Shown here: positions 1-14,300 of the stretch, in pieces
How positions within the stretch are numbered: position 1 is the first letter of the stretch
How the letters are laid out: each line of letters starts with the position of its first letter
Assembly: GCA_947000775.1 (NCBI GenBank)
Contig: CAMQGK010000328.1
Coordinates: 2,141,501-2,205,500, forward strand
DNA: 64,000 bases
Reading direction: 5' to 3'
Origin: Pterois miles
Lineage: Eukaryota > Chordata > Actinopteri > Perciformes > Scorpaenidae
Notes under the pieces: model-generated
Databases searched by the model: none
Seen by the model: only the letters and a program-made list of their open reading frames with translations
Told to the model about the DNA's origin: nothing
Made by a program: the position numbers and the translations under genes

Positions 1-3000
1 CGAAAAATTTTCCGAAAAAAGTCATAGCATAGCATATCGAAAAATTTTCCGAAAAAAAGTCATAGTATAGCATGTCGAAAAATTTTCTAAAAAAAAGTCA
101 TAGTATAGCATGTCGAAAAAAGTCATAGTATTGCATGTCGAAAAATTTTCCGAAAAAAAGTCATAGTATAGCATGTCGAAAAATTTTCTAAAAAAAAGTC
201 ATAGTATAGCATGTCGAACAAAGTCATAGTATTGCATGTCGAAAAATTTTACGAAAAAGTCATAGTATAGTATGTCGATAAATTTTCTGAAAAAAGTCAT
301 AGTATAGTATGTCGAAAAAGTCATAGTATAGTTTGTCGAAAAAGTTTCTCAAAAAATTTATACTATAGCATTTCGAAAAAGTTTCTGTAAAAAAAGTCAT
401 AGTATAGCATGTCAAAAAAAGTCATAGTTTAGTATGTTGAAAAAAGTCGTAGTACAGCATGTCGAAAAATTTTCTGAAAAAAGTCATAGTATAGTATGTC
501 GAAAAAAAGTCATATTATACTATTTCGAAAAAGTTTCTGTAAAAAATGTCATAGTATAGCATGTCGAAAAAAGTCATAGTATAGTATGTGGAAAAATTTT
601 CTGGAAAAAAGTCATAGTATAGCATGTCGAAAACTTTTCTGAAAAGAGTTATACTATAGGATTACAAAAAAAGTCATAGTATAGCATGTCGAAAAAAGTC
701 ATAGTATAGTATGTCGAAAAATTTTCCAAAAAAAGTCATAGTATAGCATGTTTAAAAAATTTTATAGTATTTCAATAAATTTTCTGAAAAAAAGTCATAG
801 TATAGCATGTCGAAAAAAGTCATAATATAGTATGTCTAAAAAAGTCATAGTATAGCATGTCTAAAAAAGTCATAATATAGTATGTTTAAAAAAGTCATAG
901 TATAGCATGTCGAAAAATTTTATAGTATGTCGAAAAATTTTCCGGAAAAAAGTCATAGTATACCATGTCGAAAAACTTTCTGAAAAAAGTCATAGTATAG
1001 TATGTCGAAAAAAGTCATAGTATAGCATGTCTAAAAAAGTCATAGTATAGTATGTTGAAAAAAGTCATAGTATAGCATGTCGAAAAAACTCATAGTATAG
1101 TATGTCGAAAAATTTTCCAAAAAAAGTCATAGTATAGCATGTTGAAAAATTTTAGAGTATGTCGATAAATTTTCTGAAAAAAAGTCATAATATAGTATGT
1201 CTAAAAAAGTCATTGTATAGCATGTCGAAAAATTTTATAGTATGTCGAAAATTTTTTTGAAAAAAAGTCAAAGTATAGCATGTCGAAAAATTTTCTAAAA
1301 AAAGTCATCGTATACTATGTCAAAAGAAGTCATAGTATAGCATGTCGAAAAAAGTCATAGTAGAGTATATCGAAAAAAGTCATAGTATAGCATGTCACAA
1401 TTTTCTGAAAAAGTTAGTACAGTTTGTCAAAAAAAGTCAGACTATAGCATGTCGAAAAAGTTTCTAAAAAAAGTCATAATATAGCATGTCGAAAAATTTT
1501 CTAAAAATAGTCATCGTATAGTATGTCAAAAGAAGTCATAGTATAGTATGTCGAAAGAGTCATAGTATATTATGTCGAAAAAAGTCATAGTATAGCATGT
1601 CGAAAAACGTCATAGTATAGCATGTCGAAAACTTTTCTGAAAAAAAGTCATAGTATAGTATGTTGCAAAAAGTCATAGTATAGTATGTCAAAAATTTTTC
1701 CGGAAATAAAGTCATAGTACAGCATGTCGAAAAAAGTCATAGTATAGCATGTCGAAAAATTTTCTGAAAAAAAGTCATAGTATGCCGAAAAAAGTCATAG
1801 TATAGTATGTCGAAAAAAGTCATAGTGTAGCATGTCCAAAAAGTTTCTGAAAAAAAGTCATAGTATAGCATGTCGAAAAATTCATAGTATAGCATGTCGA
1901 AAAAAGTCATAGTATAGTATGTCAAAAAATTTTCCGGAAATAAAGTCATAGTACAGCATGTCAAAAAAATTTCTGAAAAAAAGTCATAGTATAGTATGTC
2001 GAAAAATTTTCCGGAAATAAAGTCATAGTATAGTATGACGAAAAAAGTCATAGTATAGTATGTCGAAAAATTTTCCGAAAAAAGTCATAGTATAGCATAT
2101 CGAAAAATTTTCCGAAAAAAAGTCATAGTATAGCATGTCGAAAAATTATCTAAAAAAAAAGTCATAGTATAGCATGTCGAACAAAGTCATAGTATTGCAT
2201 GTCGAAAAATTTTACGAAAAAGTCATAGTATAGTATGTCGATAAATTTTCTGTAAAAAAAGTCATAGTATAGTATGTCGAAAAAGTCATAGTATAGTATG
2301 TCGAAAAAGTTTCTCAAAAAAGTCACACTATAGTATTTCGAAAAATTTTCTGTAAAAAAAGTCATAGTATAGCATGTCGAAAAAAGTCATAGTTTAGTAT
2401 GTTGAAAAAAGTCGTAGTACAGCATGTCGAAAAATTTTCTGAAAAAAGTCATTGTATAGCATGTCGAAAAATTTTATACTATGTTGATAAATTTTCAGAA
2501 AAAAAGTCACAGTATAGTATGCCGAAAAAAGTCATAGTATAGCATGTCGAAAAATTTTCTGAAAAAAAGTCATAGTATAGCATGTCAAAAAAGTCATAAT
2601 ATAGTATGTCGAAAAAAGTCATAGTATAGCATGTCGAAAAATTATCTGAAAAAAGTCATAGTATAGCATGTCGAAAAAAGTCATAGTATAGTATGTCAAA
2701 AAAAAAAAATTATAGTATAGCATGTCGAAAAAGTTTCTGAAAAAAAGTCATAGTATAGCATGTCAAAAAAGTTATAGTATAGCATGTCGAAAAAAGTCAT
2801 AATATAGTATGTCAAAAAATTTTCTGGAAATAAAGTCATAGTATAGCATGTCCAAAAATTTTCTGAAAAAAAGTCATAGTATAGTATGTCGAAAAAAGTC
2901 ATAGTATAGCATTTCGAAAACTTTTCTGAAAAGAGTTATACTATAGGATTACGAAAAAAGTCATAGTATAGCATGTCGAAAAGAGTCATAGTATAGCATA

Positions 3001-5020
3001 TCGAAAAAAGTCATAGTATAGCATGTCGAAAAAACTCATAGTATAGTATGTCGAAAAATTTTCCAAAAAAAGTCATAGTATAGCATGTTTAAAAAATTTT
3101 ATAGTATGTCGATAAATTTTCTGAAAAAAAGTCATAGTATAGCATGTCGAAAAAAGTCATAATATAGTATGTCTAAAAAAGTCATAGTATAGCATGTTGA
3201 AAAATTTTATAGTATGTCGATAAATTTTCTGAAAAAAAGTCATAGTATAGCATGTCGAAAAATTTTCTGAAAAAACGTCATAGTATTGTATGTCGAAAAA
3301 TTTTCCGGAAAAAAGTCATAGTATACCATGTCGAAAAATTTTCTGAAAAAAGTCATAGTATAGTATGTCGAAAAAAGTCATAGTATAGTATGTCTAAAAA
3401 AGTCATAGTATAGTATGTTGAAAAAAGTCATAGTATAGCATGTCGAAAAAACTCATAGTATAGTATGTCGAAAAATTTTCCAAAAAAAGTCATAGTATAG
3501 GATGTTGAAAAATTTTATAGTATGTCGATAAATTTTCTGAAAAAAAGTCATAATATAGTATGTCTAAAAAAGTCATAGTATAGCATGTCGAAAAATTTTC
3601 TAAAAAAAGTCATCGTATACTATGTCAAAAGAAGTCATAGTATAGCATGTCGAAAAAAGTCATAGTAGAGTATATCGAAAAAAGTCATAGTATAGCATGT
3701 CAAAATTTTCTGAAAAAAGTCAGTACAGTTTGTCTAAAAAAGTCAGACTATAGCATGTCGAAAAAGTTTCTAAAAAAAGTCATAATATAGCATGTCGAAA
3801 AATTTTCTAAAAAAAGTCATCGTATAGTATGTCAAAAGAAGTCATAGTATAGTATGTCGAAAGAGTCATAGTATATTATATCGAAAAAAGTCATAGTATA
3901 GCATGTCGAAAAACGTCATAGTATAGCATGTCGAAAACTTTTCTGAAAAAAAGTCATAGTATAGTATGTCGCAAAAAGTCATAGTATAGTATGTCAAAAA
4001 ATTTTCCGGAAATAAAGTCATAGTACAGCATGTTAAAAAAATTTCTGAAAAAAAAAGTCATAGTATAGTATGTCGAAAAAAGTCATAGTATAGTATGTCA
4101 AAAAATTTTCCGGAAATAAAGTCATAGTATAGTATGTCGAAAAAAAAAAAAAAGTCATAGTATAGTATGTCGAAAAATTTTCCGAAAAAAGTCATAGTAT
4201 AGCATGTCGAAAAATTTTCTAAAAAAAAGTCATAGTATAGCATGTCGAAAAAAGTCATAGTATTGCATGTCGAAAAATTTTACGAAAAAGTCATAGTATA
4301 GTATGTCGATAACTTTTCTGAAAAAGTCATAGTATAGTATGTCGAAAAAGTCATAGTATAGTATGTCGAAAAAGTTTCTCAAAAAATTCATACTATAGCA
4401 TTTCGAAAAAGTTTCTGTAAAAAAAGTCATAGTATAGCATGTCGAAAAAAGTCATAGTTTAGTATGTCGAAAAAAGTCGTAGTACAGCATGTCGAAAAAT
4501 TTTCTGAAAAAAGTCATAGTATAGTATGTCGAAAAAAGTCATAGTATAGTATGTCGAAAAAAGTAATAGTATAGCATGTCAGAAAAAAGTCATAGTATAG
4601 CATGTCGAAAAAAGTTATAGTATAGCACGTCGAAAAATGTTCTGAAAAAAGTCAGTGTAGTATGTCCAAAAAAGTCATAGTATAGCATGTCAGAAAAAAA
4701 GTCATAGTATAGTATGTTGAAAAAAACATAATATAGCATGTTCAAAAAAGTCATATTATAGCATGTTGAAAAAAGTCATAGTATATAATGTCGAAAGATT
4801 TTCTGAAGAAATTAATAGTATAGCATGGAAAAAAGTTATAGCATAGCATGTTGATAAATTTTCTGAAAAACAGTCATAGTATAGTAAGCAGAAAAAAATT
4901 ACGATAAAAAGACATAGTATAGCATGTCGAAAAATTTTCTGAAAAAAAAAAGTCATAGTATAGCATGTCAAAAAAGTCATAATATAGTATGTCGAAAAAA
5001 AGTCATAGTATAGCATGTCG
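1..5020. repeat. Satellite higher-order block, copy A
   Basis: The order of variant units here is repeated almost unit by unit about 11.36-12.1 kb downstream. Position 1 aligns with 11,358, position 1,737 with 13,131, 2,696 with about 14,086, 4,230 with 15,745, and the stretch ending near 5,016 with that ending near 17,083. Because the offset changes gradually, the copies have gained or lost small segments since duplication. The left boundary is outside the window. Confidence 0.75.
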
Positions 5021-8000
5021 AAAAATTATCTGAAAAAAGTCATAGTATAGCATGTCGAAAAAAAGTCATAGTATAGCATGTCGAAAAAAGTCATAGTATA
5101 GTATGTCAAAAAAATTCATAGTATAGCATGTCGAAAAAGTTTCTGAAAAAAAGTCATAGTATAGCATGTCGAAAAAAAGTCATAGTATAGCATGTCGAAA
5201 AAAGTCATAATATAGCATGTCCAAAAAACGTCATAGTATAGCATGTCGAATAATTTTCTGAAAAAACGTCATAGTATAGTATGTCGAAAAATTTTCCGGA
5301 AAAAAGTCGTAGTATAGTATGTTGAAAAAGTTTCTGAAAAAAGTCATATTATAGTATGTCAAAAAATTTTCTGGAAAAAAGTCATAGTATATCATGTCGA
5401 AAAAACTCATACTATAGTATGTCGAAAAATTTTCCAAAAAAAGTCATAGTACAGCATGTTGAAAAAAGTCATAGTATAGCATGTCGAAAAATTTTCAGGA
5501 AAAAAGTCATAGTATAGCATGTCGCAAAAACTCATACTATAGTATGTCGAAAAATTTTCCAAAAAAAAGTCATAGTATAGCATGTTGAAAAATTTTATAG
5601 TATGTCGATAAATTTTCTGATAAAAAGTCATAGTATAGTATGTCTAAAAAAGTCATAGTGTAGCATGTCGAAAAATTTTCCGAAAAAAGTCATAGTATAG
5701 CATGTTGAAAAATTTAATAGTATGTTGATAAATTTTCTGAAAAAAAGTCATAGTATAGCATGTCGAAAAAGTTTCTGAAAAAGAGTCATAGTATAGCATG
5801 TTGACAAATTTTCTAAAAAAAAGTCATCGTATACTATGTCAAAAGAAGTCATATTAAAGCATGTCGAAAAAAGTCATAGTATAGTATATCGAAAAAAGTC
5901 ATAGTATAGCATGTCAAAAAATTTTCTGAAAAAAGTCAGTATAGTTTGTCTAAAAAAGTCATACTATAGCATGTCGAAAAATTTTCTAAAAAAAAGTCAT
6001 CGTATAGTATGTCAAAAGAAGTCATAGTATAGTATGTCGAAAGAGTCATAGTATATTATGTCGAAAAAAGTCATAGTATAGCATGTCGAAAAACGTCATA
6101 GTATAGCATGTCGAAAGCTTCATAGTATAGCATGTTGAAAAATTTTCTGAAAAAAAGTCATAGTATAGTATGTCGAAAAAAATTTCATGAAAAAAGTCAT
6201 TACTATGTCGAAAAAAGTCATAGTATAGTTTGTCAAAAAAGTTTCTGAAAAAAAGTCATTGTATAGTATGTCGAAAAAGTTTCTGAAAAAAAGTCATAGT
6301 ATAGTATGTCGAAAAATTTTCTAAAAAAAAGTCATGGTATAGTATGTCAAAAAAAATTTAATAAAAAAAGTCATTAGTATGTCGAAAAAAGTCATAGTAT
6401 AGTATGTCAAAAAAGTTTCTGCAAAAAAGTCATAGTATAGTATGCCGAAAAATTTTCTGAAAAAAGTCATAGTATAGTATGTCGAAAAATTTTCTGAAAA
6501 AAGTCATAGTATAGCATGTCGAAAAATTTTATACTATGTCGATAAATTTTCTGAAAAAAGTCACAGTATAGTATGTCGAAAAAAGTCATAGTATAGCATG
6601 TCGAAAAATTTTCTGAAAAAAAGTCATAGTATAGCATGTCGAAAAATTATCTGAAAAAAGTCATAGTATAGCATGTCGAAAAAAAGTCATAGTATAGCAT
6701 GTCGAAAAAAGTCATAGTATAGTATGTCGAAAAAAATTCATAGTATAGCATGTCGAAAAAGTTTCTGAAAAAAAGTCATAGTATAGCATGTCGAAAAAGT
6801 CATAGTATAGCATGTCGAAAAAATTCATAATATAGTATGTCAAAAAATTTTCCGGAAATAAAGTCAAAGTATAGCATGTCGAAAAATTTTCTGAAAAAAA
6901 GTCATAGTATAGTATGTCGAAAAAAGTCATAGTATAGTATGTCGAAAAATTTTCTGGAAAAAAGTCATAGTATAGCATGTCGAAAACTTTTCTGAAAAGA
7001 GTTATACTATAGGATTTCGAAAAAAGTCATAGTATAGCATGTCGAAAAAAAGTTATAGTATAGCATATCGAAAAAAGTCATAGTATAGCATGTCGAAAAA
7101 AGTCATAGTATAGCATATCGAAAAAAGTCATAGTATAGCATGTCGAAAAAAAGTCATAGTATAATATGTCGAAAAATCATAGTATATTATGTCGAAAAAA
7201 TTCTTAGTATAGCATGTCCAAAAAACGTCATAGTATAGCATGTCGAATAATTTTCTGAAAAAACGTCATAGTATAGTATGTCGAAAAATTTTCCGGAAAA
7301 AAGGCGTAGTATAGTATGTCGAAAAATTTTCTGAAAAAAGTCATACTATAGCATGTCGAAAAAACTCATACTATAGTATGTCGAAAAATTTTCCAAAAAA
7401 CGTCATAGTATAGCATGTTGAAAAATTTTATAGTATGTCGATAAATTTTCTGAAAAAAAGTCATAGTATAGTATGTCTAAAAAAGTCACAGTATAGCATG
7501 TCGAAAAATTTTATAGTATGTTGATAAATTTTCTGAAAAAAGTCATAGTATAGCATGTCGAAAAAGTTTCTGAAAAAGAGTCATAGTATAGCATGTTGAA
7601 AAATTTTCTAAAAAAAGTCATCTTATACTATGTCAAAAGAAGTCATAGTATAGCATGTCAAAAAAAGTCATAGTATAGTATATCCAAAAAAGTCATAGTA
7701 TAGCATGTCAAAAAATTTTCTGACAAAAGTCAGTATAGTTTGTCTAAAAAAGTCATACTATAGCATGTCGAAACATTTTCTAAAAAAAAGTCATCGTATA
7801 GTATGTCAAAAGAAGTCATAGTATACTATGTCGAAAGAGTCATAGTATAGTATGTCGAAAAAATTCATAGTATAGAATGTCGAAAAACGTCATTGTATAG
7901 CATGTCGAAAAGCTTCATAGTATAGCATGTTGAAAAATATTCTGAAAAAAAGTCATGGTATAGTATGTCGAAAAAAAAATTTCATAAAAAAAGTCATTAG

Positions 8001-8524
8001 TATGTCGAAAAAAGTCATAGTATAGTATGTCGAAAAATTTTCTGAAAAAAAGTCATAGTATAGTATGTCGAAAAATTTTCTGAAAAAAAGTCATAGTATA
8101 GTATGCCGAAAAAAGTCATAGTATAGCATGTCGAAAAAGTTTCTGAAAAAAAGTCATAGTATAGTATGTCGAAAAAGTTTCTGAAAAAAAGTCATAGTAT
8201 AGTATGTCGAAAAATTTTCTGAAAAAAAGTCATAGTACACTATGTCGAAAAAGTTTCTGAAAAAAAAGTCATAGTATAGCATGTCGAAAAAGTCATAGTG
8301 TAGCATGTCGAAAAAAAGTCATAGTATAGTATGTCAAAAAATTTTCCGGAAATGAAGTCATAGTACAGCATGTCGAAAACATTTCTGAAAAAAAGTCATA
8401 GTATAGCATGTCGAAAAAAGTCAAAGTATAGTATGTCAAAAAATTTTCCGGAAATAAAGTCATAGTATACCATGTCGAAAAATTTTCTGAAAAAAAGTCA
8501 TAGTATAGTATGTCGAAAAAAGTC

Positions 8525-11357
8525 ATAGTATAGCATGTCGAAAAAAGTCATAGTATAGCATGTCGAAAAAAGTCATAGTATTGCATGTCGAAAAATTTTA
8601 CGAAAAAAAAGTCATAGTATAGTATGTCGATATATTTTCTGAAAAAGTCATAGTATAGTATGTCGAAAAAGCTTCTTAAAAAAGTCACACTATAGTATTT
8701 CAAAAAAGTTTCTGTAAAAAAAGTCATAGTATAGCATGTCGAAAAAATTCATAGTTTAGTATGTTGAAAAAAGTCGTAGTACAGCATGTCGAAAAATTTT
8801 CTGAAAAAAGTCATAGTATAGCATGTCGAAATATTTTATACCATGTTGATAAATTTTCTGAAAAAAAGTCACAGTATAGTATGCCGAAAAAGTCATAGTA
8901 TAGCATGTCGAAAAATTTTCTGAAAAAAAGTCATAGTATAGCATGTCAAAAAAGTCATAATATAGTATGTCGAAAAAAGTCATACTATAGCATGTCGAAA
9001 AATTATCTGAAAAAAGTCATAGTATAGTATGTCGAAAAAAATCATAGTATAGTATGTCGAAAAAGTTTCTGAAAAAAATTCTTATTATAGTATGTCGAAA
9101 AATTTTCTGAAAAAAATTCATAGTATAGTATGCCGAAAAAAGTCCTAGTATAGCATGTCGAAAAAGTTTCTGAAAAAAAGTCATAGTATAGTATGTCGAA
9201 AAAGTTTCTGAAAAAAAGTCATAGTATAGTATGTCGAAAAAGTTTCAGAAAAAAAGTCATAGTATAGCATGTCGAAAAAGTCATAGTATAGCATGTCGAA
9301 AAAAAGTCATAGTATTGTCGAATAAAGTCATAGTATAGTATGTCGAAAAAAGTCATAGTATAGTATGTCGAAAAATTTTCCGAAAAAAGTCATAGCATAG
9401 CATATCGAAAAATTTTCCGAAAAAAAGTCATAGTATAGCATGTCGAAAAATTTTCTAAAAAAAAGTCATAGTATAGCATGTCGAAAAAACTCATAGTATT
9501 GCATGTCGAAAAATTTTACGAAAAAGTCATAGTATAGTATGTCGATAAATTTTCTGAAAAAGTCATAGTATAGTATGTCGAAAAAGTCATAGTATAGTAT
9601 GTCGAAAAAGATTCTCAAAAAATTCATACTATAGCATTTCGAAAAAGTTTCTGTAAAAAAAGTCATAGTATAGCATGTCGAAAAAAGTCATAGTTTAGTA
9701 TGTTGAAAAAAGTCGTAGTACAGCATGTTGAAAAATTTTCTGAAAAAAGTCATAGTATAGTATGTCGAAAAAAGTCATAGTATAGTATGTCGAAAAAAGT
9801 CATAGTATAGCATGTCGAAAAAAGTCATAGTATAGTATGTCGAAAAAAATCATAGTATAGTATGTCGAAAAATTTTCTGAAAAAAAGTCAAAGTATAGTA
9901 TGTCGAAAGATTTTCTGAAAAAAAGTCATAGTATAGTATGTCGAAAAAAGTCATAGTATAGCATGTCGAAAAAGTTTCTGAAAAAAAGTCATAGTATAGT
10001 ATGTCGAAAAAGTTTCTGAAAAAAAGTCATAGAAGAAGAAGAAGAAGAAGATCAATTATTAGTCCACAGTGGGGAAATTAATTTAACTTGTTAACTTATA
10101 CATGGTAATGCAGAAAACACACACACATAGTAATGGAGAGATGTAGAGTGAGGGGGCTGCAGAAAGCGCCTGAGAGTTGGGGTTTGTGCCTTGTAGGGGC
10201 ACCTGGAGTGCCCAAGAGTAAACTGGCACCTCTCAGTATATATTTGGTATGTGGGATTGAACGGTGACCCTGGTTCAAGCCAACTCCCTACAGATGAGTA
10301 CTGTCGTACTGCCGCCCCCAAATTTACTGCCGCCCCATAGTATAGTATGTCGAAAAAAGTCATAGTATAGCATGTCGAAAAAAGTCATAGTATAGCATGT
10401 CGAAAAAAGTCATAGTATTGCATGTCGAAAAATTTTACGAAAAAAAAAGTCATAGTATAGTATGTCGATATATTTTCTGAAAAAGTCATAGTATAGTATG
10501 TCGAAAAAGCTTCTTAAAAAAGTCACACTATAGTATTTCAAAAAAGTTTCTGTAAAAAAAGTCATAGTATAGCATGTCGAAAAAATTCATAGTTTAGTAT
10601 GTTGAAAAAAGTCGTAGTACAGCATGTCGAAAAATTTTCTGAAAAAAGTCATAGTATAGCATGTCGAAAAATTTTATACTATGTTGATAAATTTTCTGAA
10701 AAAAAGTCACAGTATAGTATGTCGAAAAAAGTCATAGTATAGCATGTCGAAAAATTTTCTGAAAAAAAGTCATAGTATAGCATGTCAAAAAAGTCATAAT
10801 ATAGTATGTCGAAAAAAGTCATAGTATAGCATGTCGAAAAATTATCTGAAAAAAGTCATAGTATAGCATGTCGAAAAAAAGTCATAGTGTAGCATGTCGA
10901 AAAAAGTCATAGTATAGTATTTCGAAAAAAGTCATAGTATAGCATGTCGAAAAATTTTCTGAAAAAAGTCATAGTATAGTATGTCGAAAAAAGTCATAGT
11001 ATAGCATGTCGAAAAATTTTCTGAAAAAAAGTCATAGTATAGTATGTCGAAAAAGTTTCTGAAAAAAATTCATAGTATAGTATGTCGAAAAATTTTCTGA
11101 AAAAAATTCATAGTATAGTATGTCGAATAAAGTCCTAGTATAGCATGTCGAAAAAGTTTCTGAAAAAAAGTCATAGTATAGTATGTCGAAAAATTTTCTG
11201 AAAAAAAGTCATAGTATAGTATGTCGAAAAAGCTTCAGAAAAAAAGTCATAGTATAGCATGTCGAAAAAGTCATAGTATAGCATGTCGAAAAAAGTCATA
11301 GTATTGTCGAATAAAGTCATAGTAATGTATGTCGAAAAAAGTCATAGTATAGTATGT
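8525..11357. repeat. Second-level duplication inside the satellite (about 1.85-2.0 kb)
   Basis: Variant units around 8,538-8,990, including the rare CGATATATTTTCTG and AAAAGCTTCTT, reappear in the same order at 10,375-10,840 (offset about 1.84 kb). Units around 9,030-9,370, including AGTCCTAGTATAGCATG, reappear at about 11,040-11,357. The SINE at 10,028-10,335 lies between the two copies and has no counterpart in the other one. Confidence 0.6.
10028..10335 (-). mobile_element. tRNA-derived SINE inserted in the satellite
   Basis: About 300 bp unlike the satellite interrupts the array. Read on the minus strand it starts with a GGGGCGGCAGTA head and continues with CTGTAGGGAGTTGGCTTG (A-box-like) and a GTTCAATCCC B-box-like motif. 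A unique body follows, and it ends with AATTTCCCCACTGTGG and a (CTT)n tail. Head, B box, body and short 3' repeat tail are the layout of tRNA-derived fish SINEs. The head is partly duplicated (the ACTGCCGCCCC string on plus occurs twice, around 10,309 and 10,327). A CATAG string borders both sides but is also part of the satellite unit, so it does not prove a target-site duplication. Confidence 0.75.
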
Positions 11358-14300
11358 CGAAAAATTTTCCGAAAAAAGTCATAGTATAGCATATCGAAAA
11401 ATTTTCCGAAAAAAAGTCATAGTATAGCATGTCGAAAAATTTTCTAAAAAAAAGTCATAGTATAGCATGTCGAAAAAAGTCATAGTATTGCATGTCGAAA
11501 AATTTTCCGAAAAAAAGTCATAGTATAGCATGTCGAAAAATTTTCTAAAAAAAAGTCATAGTATAGCATGTCGAACAAAGTCATAGTATTGCATGTCGAA
11601 AAATTTTACGAAAAAGTCATAGTATAGTATGTCGATAAATTTTCTGAAAAAGTCATAGTATAGTATGTCGAAAAAGTCATAGTATAGTATGTCGAAAAAG
11701 TTTCTCAAAAAATTTATACTATAGCATTTCGAAAAAGTTTCTGTAAAAAAAGTCATAGTATAGCATGTCAAAAAAAGTCATAGTTTAGTATGTTGAAAAA
11801 AGTCGTAGTACAGCATGTCGAAAAATTTTCTGAAAAAAGTCATAGTATAGTATGTCGAAAAAAGTCATAGTATACTATTTCGAAAAAGTTTCTGTAAAAA
11901 ATGTCATAGTATAGCATGTCGAAAAAAGTCATAGTATAGTATGTCGAAAAATTTTCTGAAAAAAAGTCATAGTATAGCATGTCGAAAACTTTAAATAAAA
12001 AGTGTTGTCAAAATTGTTAATTAAAAAGGTTTAAAAGTTTTAGTATGAAAAAAGTTGTAATTCTGAAAAGAGTCATACTATAGGATTACAAAAAAAGTCA
12101 TAGTATAGCATGTCGAAAAAAGTCATAGTATAGTATGTCGAAAAATTTTCCTGAAAAAAAGTCATAGTATAGCATGTTTAAAAAATTTTATGTTGTCGTA
12201 AAATTTTCTGAAAAAAAGTCATAGTATAGCATGTCGAAAAAAGTCATAATATAGTATGTCTAAAAAAAGTCATAGTATAGCATGTCGAAAAATTTTATAG
12301 TATGTCGATAAATTTTCTGAAAAAAAGTCATAGTATAGTATGTCGAAAAAAGTCATAGTATAGCATGTCTGAAAAAAGTCATAATAGATAGTATGTTTGA
12401 AAAAAGTCATAGTATAGCATGTCAAAAATTTAAAAAAAATTTTAAAAAAAAAAAAAAAAAAAAATCGAAAAAAGTCTAGATAAAAAAGTCATAGTATAGT
12501 ATGTTGAAAAAAGTCATAGTATAGCATGTCGAAAAAACTCATAGTATAGTATGTCGAAAAATTTTCCAAAAAAAGTCATAGTATAGTATGTCTAAAAAAG
12601 TCATTGTATAGCATGTCGAAAAATTTTATAGTATGTCGAAAAATTTTTTGAAAAAAAGTCAAAGTATAGCATGTCGAAAAATTTTCTAAAAAAAGTCATC
12701 GTATACTATGTCAAAAGAAGTCATAGTATAGCATGTCGAAAAAAGTCATAGTAGAGTATATCGAAAAAAGTCATAGTATAGCATGTCACAATTTTCTGAA
12801 AAAAGTCAGTACAGTTTGTCTAAAAAAGTCAGACTATAGCATGTCGAAAAAGTTTCTAAAAAAAGTCATAATATAGCATGTCGAAAAATTTTCTAAAAAA
12901 GAGTCATCGTATAGTATGTCAAAAGAAGTCATAGTATAGTATGTCGAAAGAGTCATAGTATATTATGTCGAAAAAAGTCATAGTATAGCATGTCGAAAAA
13001 CGTCATAGTATAGCATGTCGAAAACTTTTCTGAAAAAAAGTCATAGTATAGTATGTTGCAAAAAGTCATAGTATAGTATGTCAAAAATTTTTCCGGAAAT
13101 AAAGTCATAGTACAGCATGTCGAAAAAAAGTCATAGTATAGCATGTCGAAAAATTTTCTGAAAAAAAGTCATAGTATGCCGAAAAAAGTCATAGTATAGT
13201 ATGTCGAAAAAAGTCATAGTGTAGCATGTCCAAAAAGTTTCTGAAAAAAAGTCATAGTATAGCATGTCGAAAAAGTCATAGTATAGCATGTCGAAAAAAG
13301 TCATAGTATAGTATGTCAAAAAATTTTCCGGAAATAAAGTCATAGTACAGCATTTCAAAAAAATTTCTGAAAAAAAGTCATAGTATAGTATGTCGAAAAA
13401 TTTTCCGGAAATAAAGTCATAGTATAGTATGACGAAAAAAGTCATAGTATAGTATGTCGAAAAATTTTCCGAAAAAAGTCATAGTATAGCATATCGAAAA
13501 ATTTTCCGAAAAAAAGTCATAGTATAGCATGTCGAAAAATTTTCTAAAAAAAAGTCATAGTATAGCATGTCGAACAAAGTCATAGTATTGCATGTCGAAA
13601 AATTTTACGAAAAAGTCATAGTATAGTATGTCGATAAATTTTCTGAAAAAGTCATAGTATAGTATGTCGAAAAAGTCATAGTATAGTATGTCGAAAAAGT
13701 TTCTCAAAAAAGTCACACTATAGTATTTCGAAAAAGTTTCTGTAAAAAAAGTCATAGTATAGCATGTCGAAAAAAGTCATAGTTTAGTATGTTGAAAAAA
13801 GTCGTAGTACAGCATGTCGAAAAATTTTCTGAAAAAAGTCATAGTATAGCATGTCGAAAAATTTTATACTATGTTGATAAATTTTCAGAAAAAAAGTCAC
13901 AGTATAGTATGCCGAAAAAAGTCATAGTATAGCATGTCGAAAAATTTTCTGAAAAAAAGTCATAGTATAGCATGTCAAAAAAGTCATAATATAGTATGTC
14001 GAAAAAAGTCATAGTATAGCATGTCGAAAAATTATCTGAAAAAAGTCATAGTATAGCATGTCGAAAAAAGTCATAGTATAGTATGTCAAAAAAAAATCAT
14101 AGTATAGCATGTCGAAAAAGTTTCTGAAAAAAAGTCATAGTATAGCATGTCAAAAAAGTTATAGTATAGCATGTCGAAAAAAGTCATAATATAGTATGTC
14201 AAAAAATTTTCTGGAAATAAAGTCATAGTATAGCATGTCCAAAAATTTTCTGAAAAAAAGTCATAGTATAGTATGTCGAAAAAAGTCATAGTATAGCATT

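Noticed and set aside
10091..10363. 90-codon minus-strand frame across the SINE and flanking satellite
   Set aside because: It is formed by a SINE body joined to satellite sequence; no gene features.
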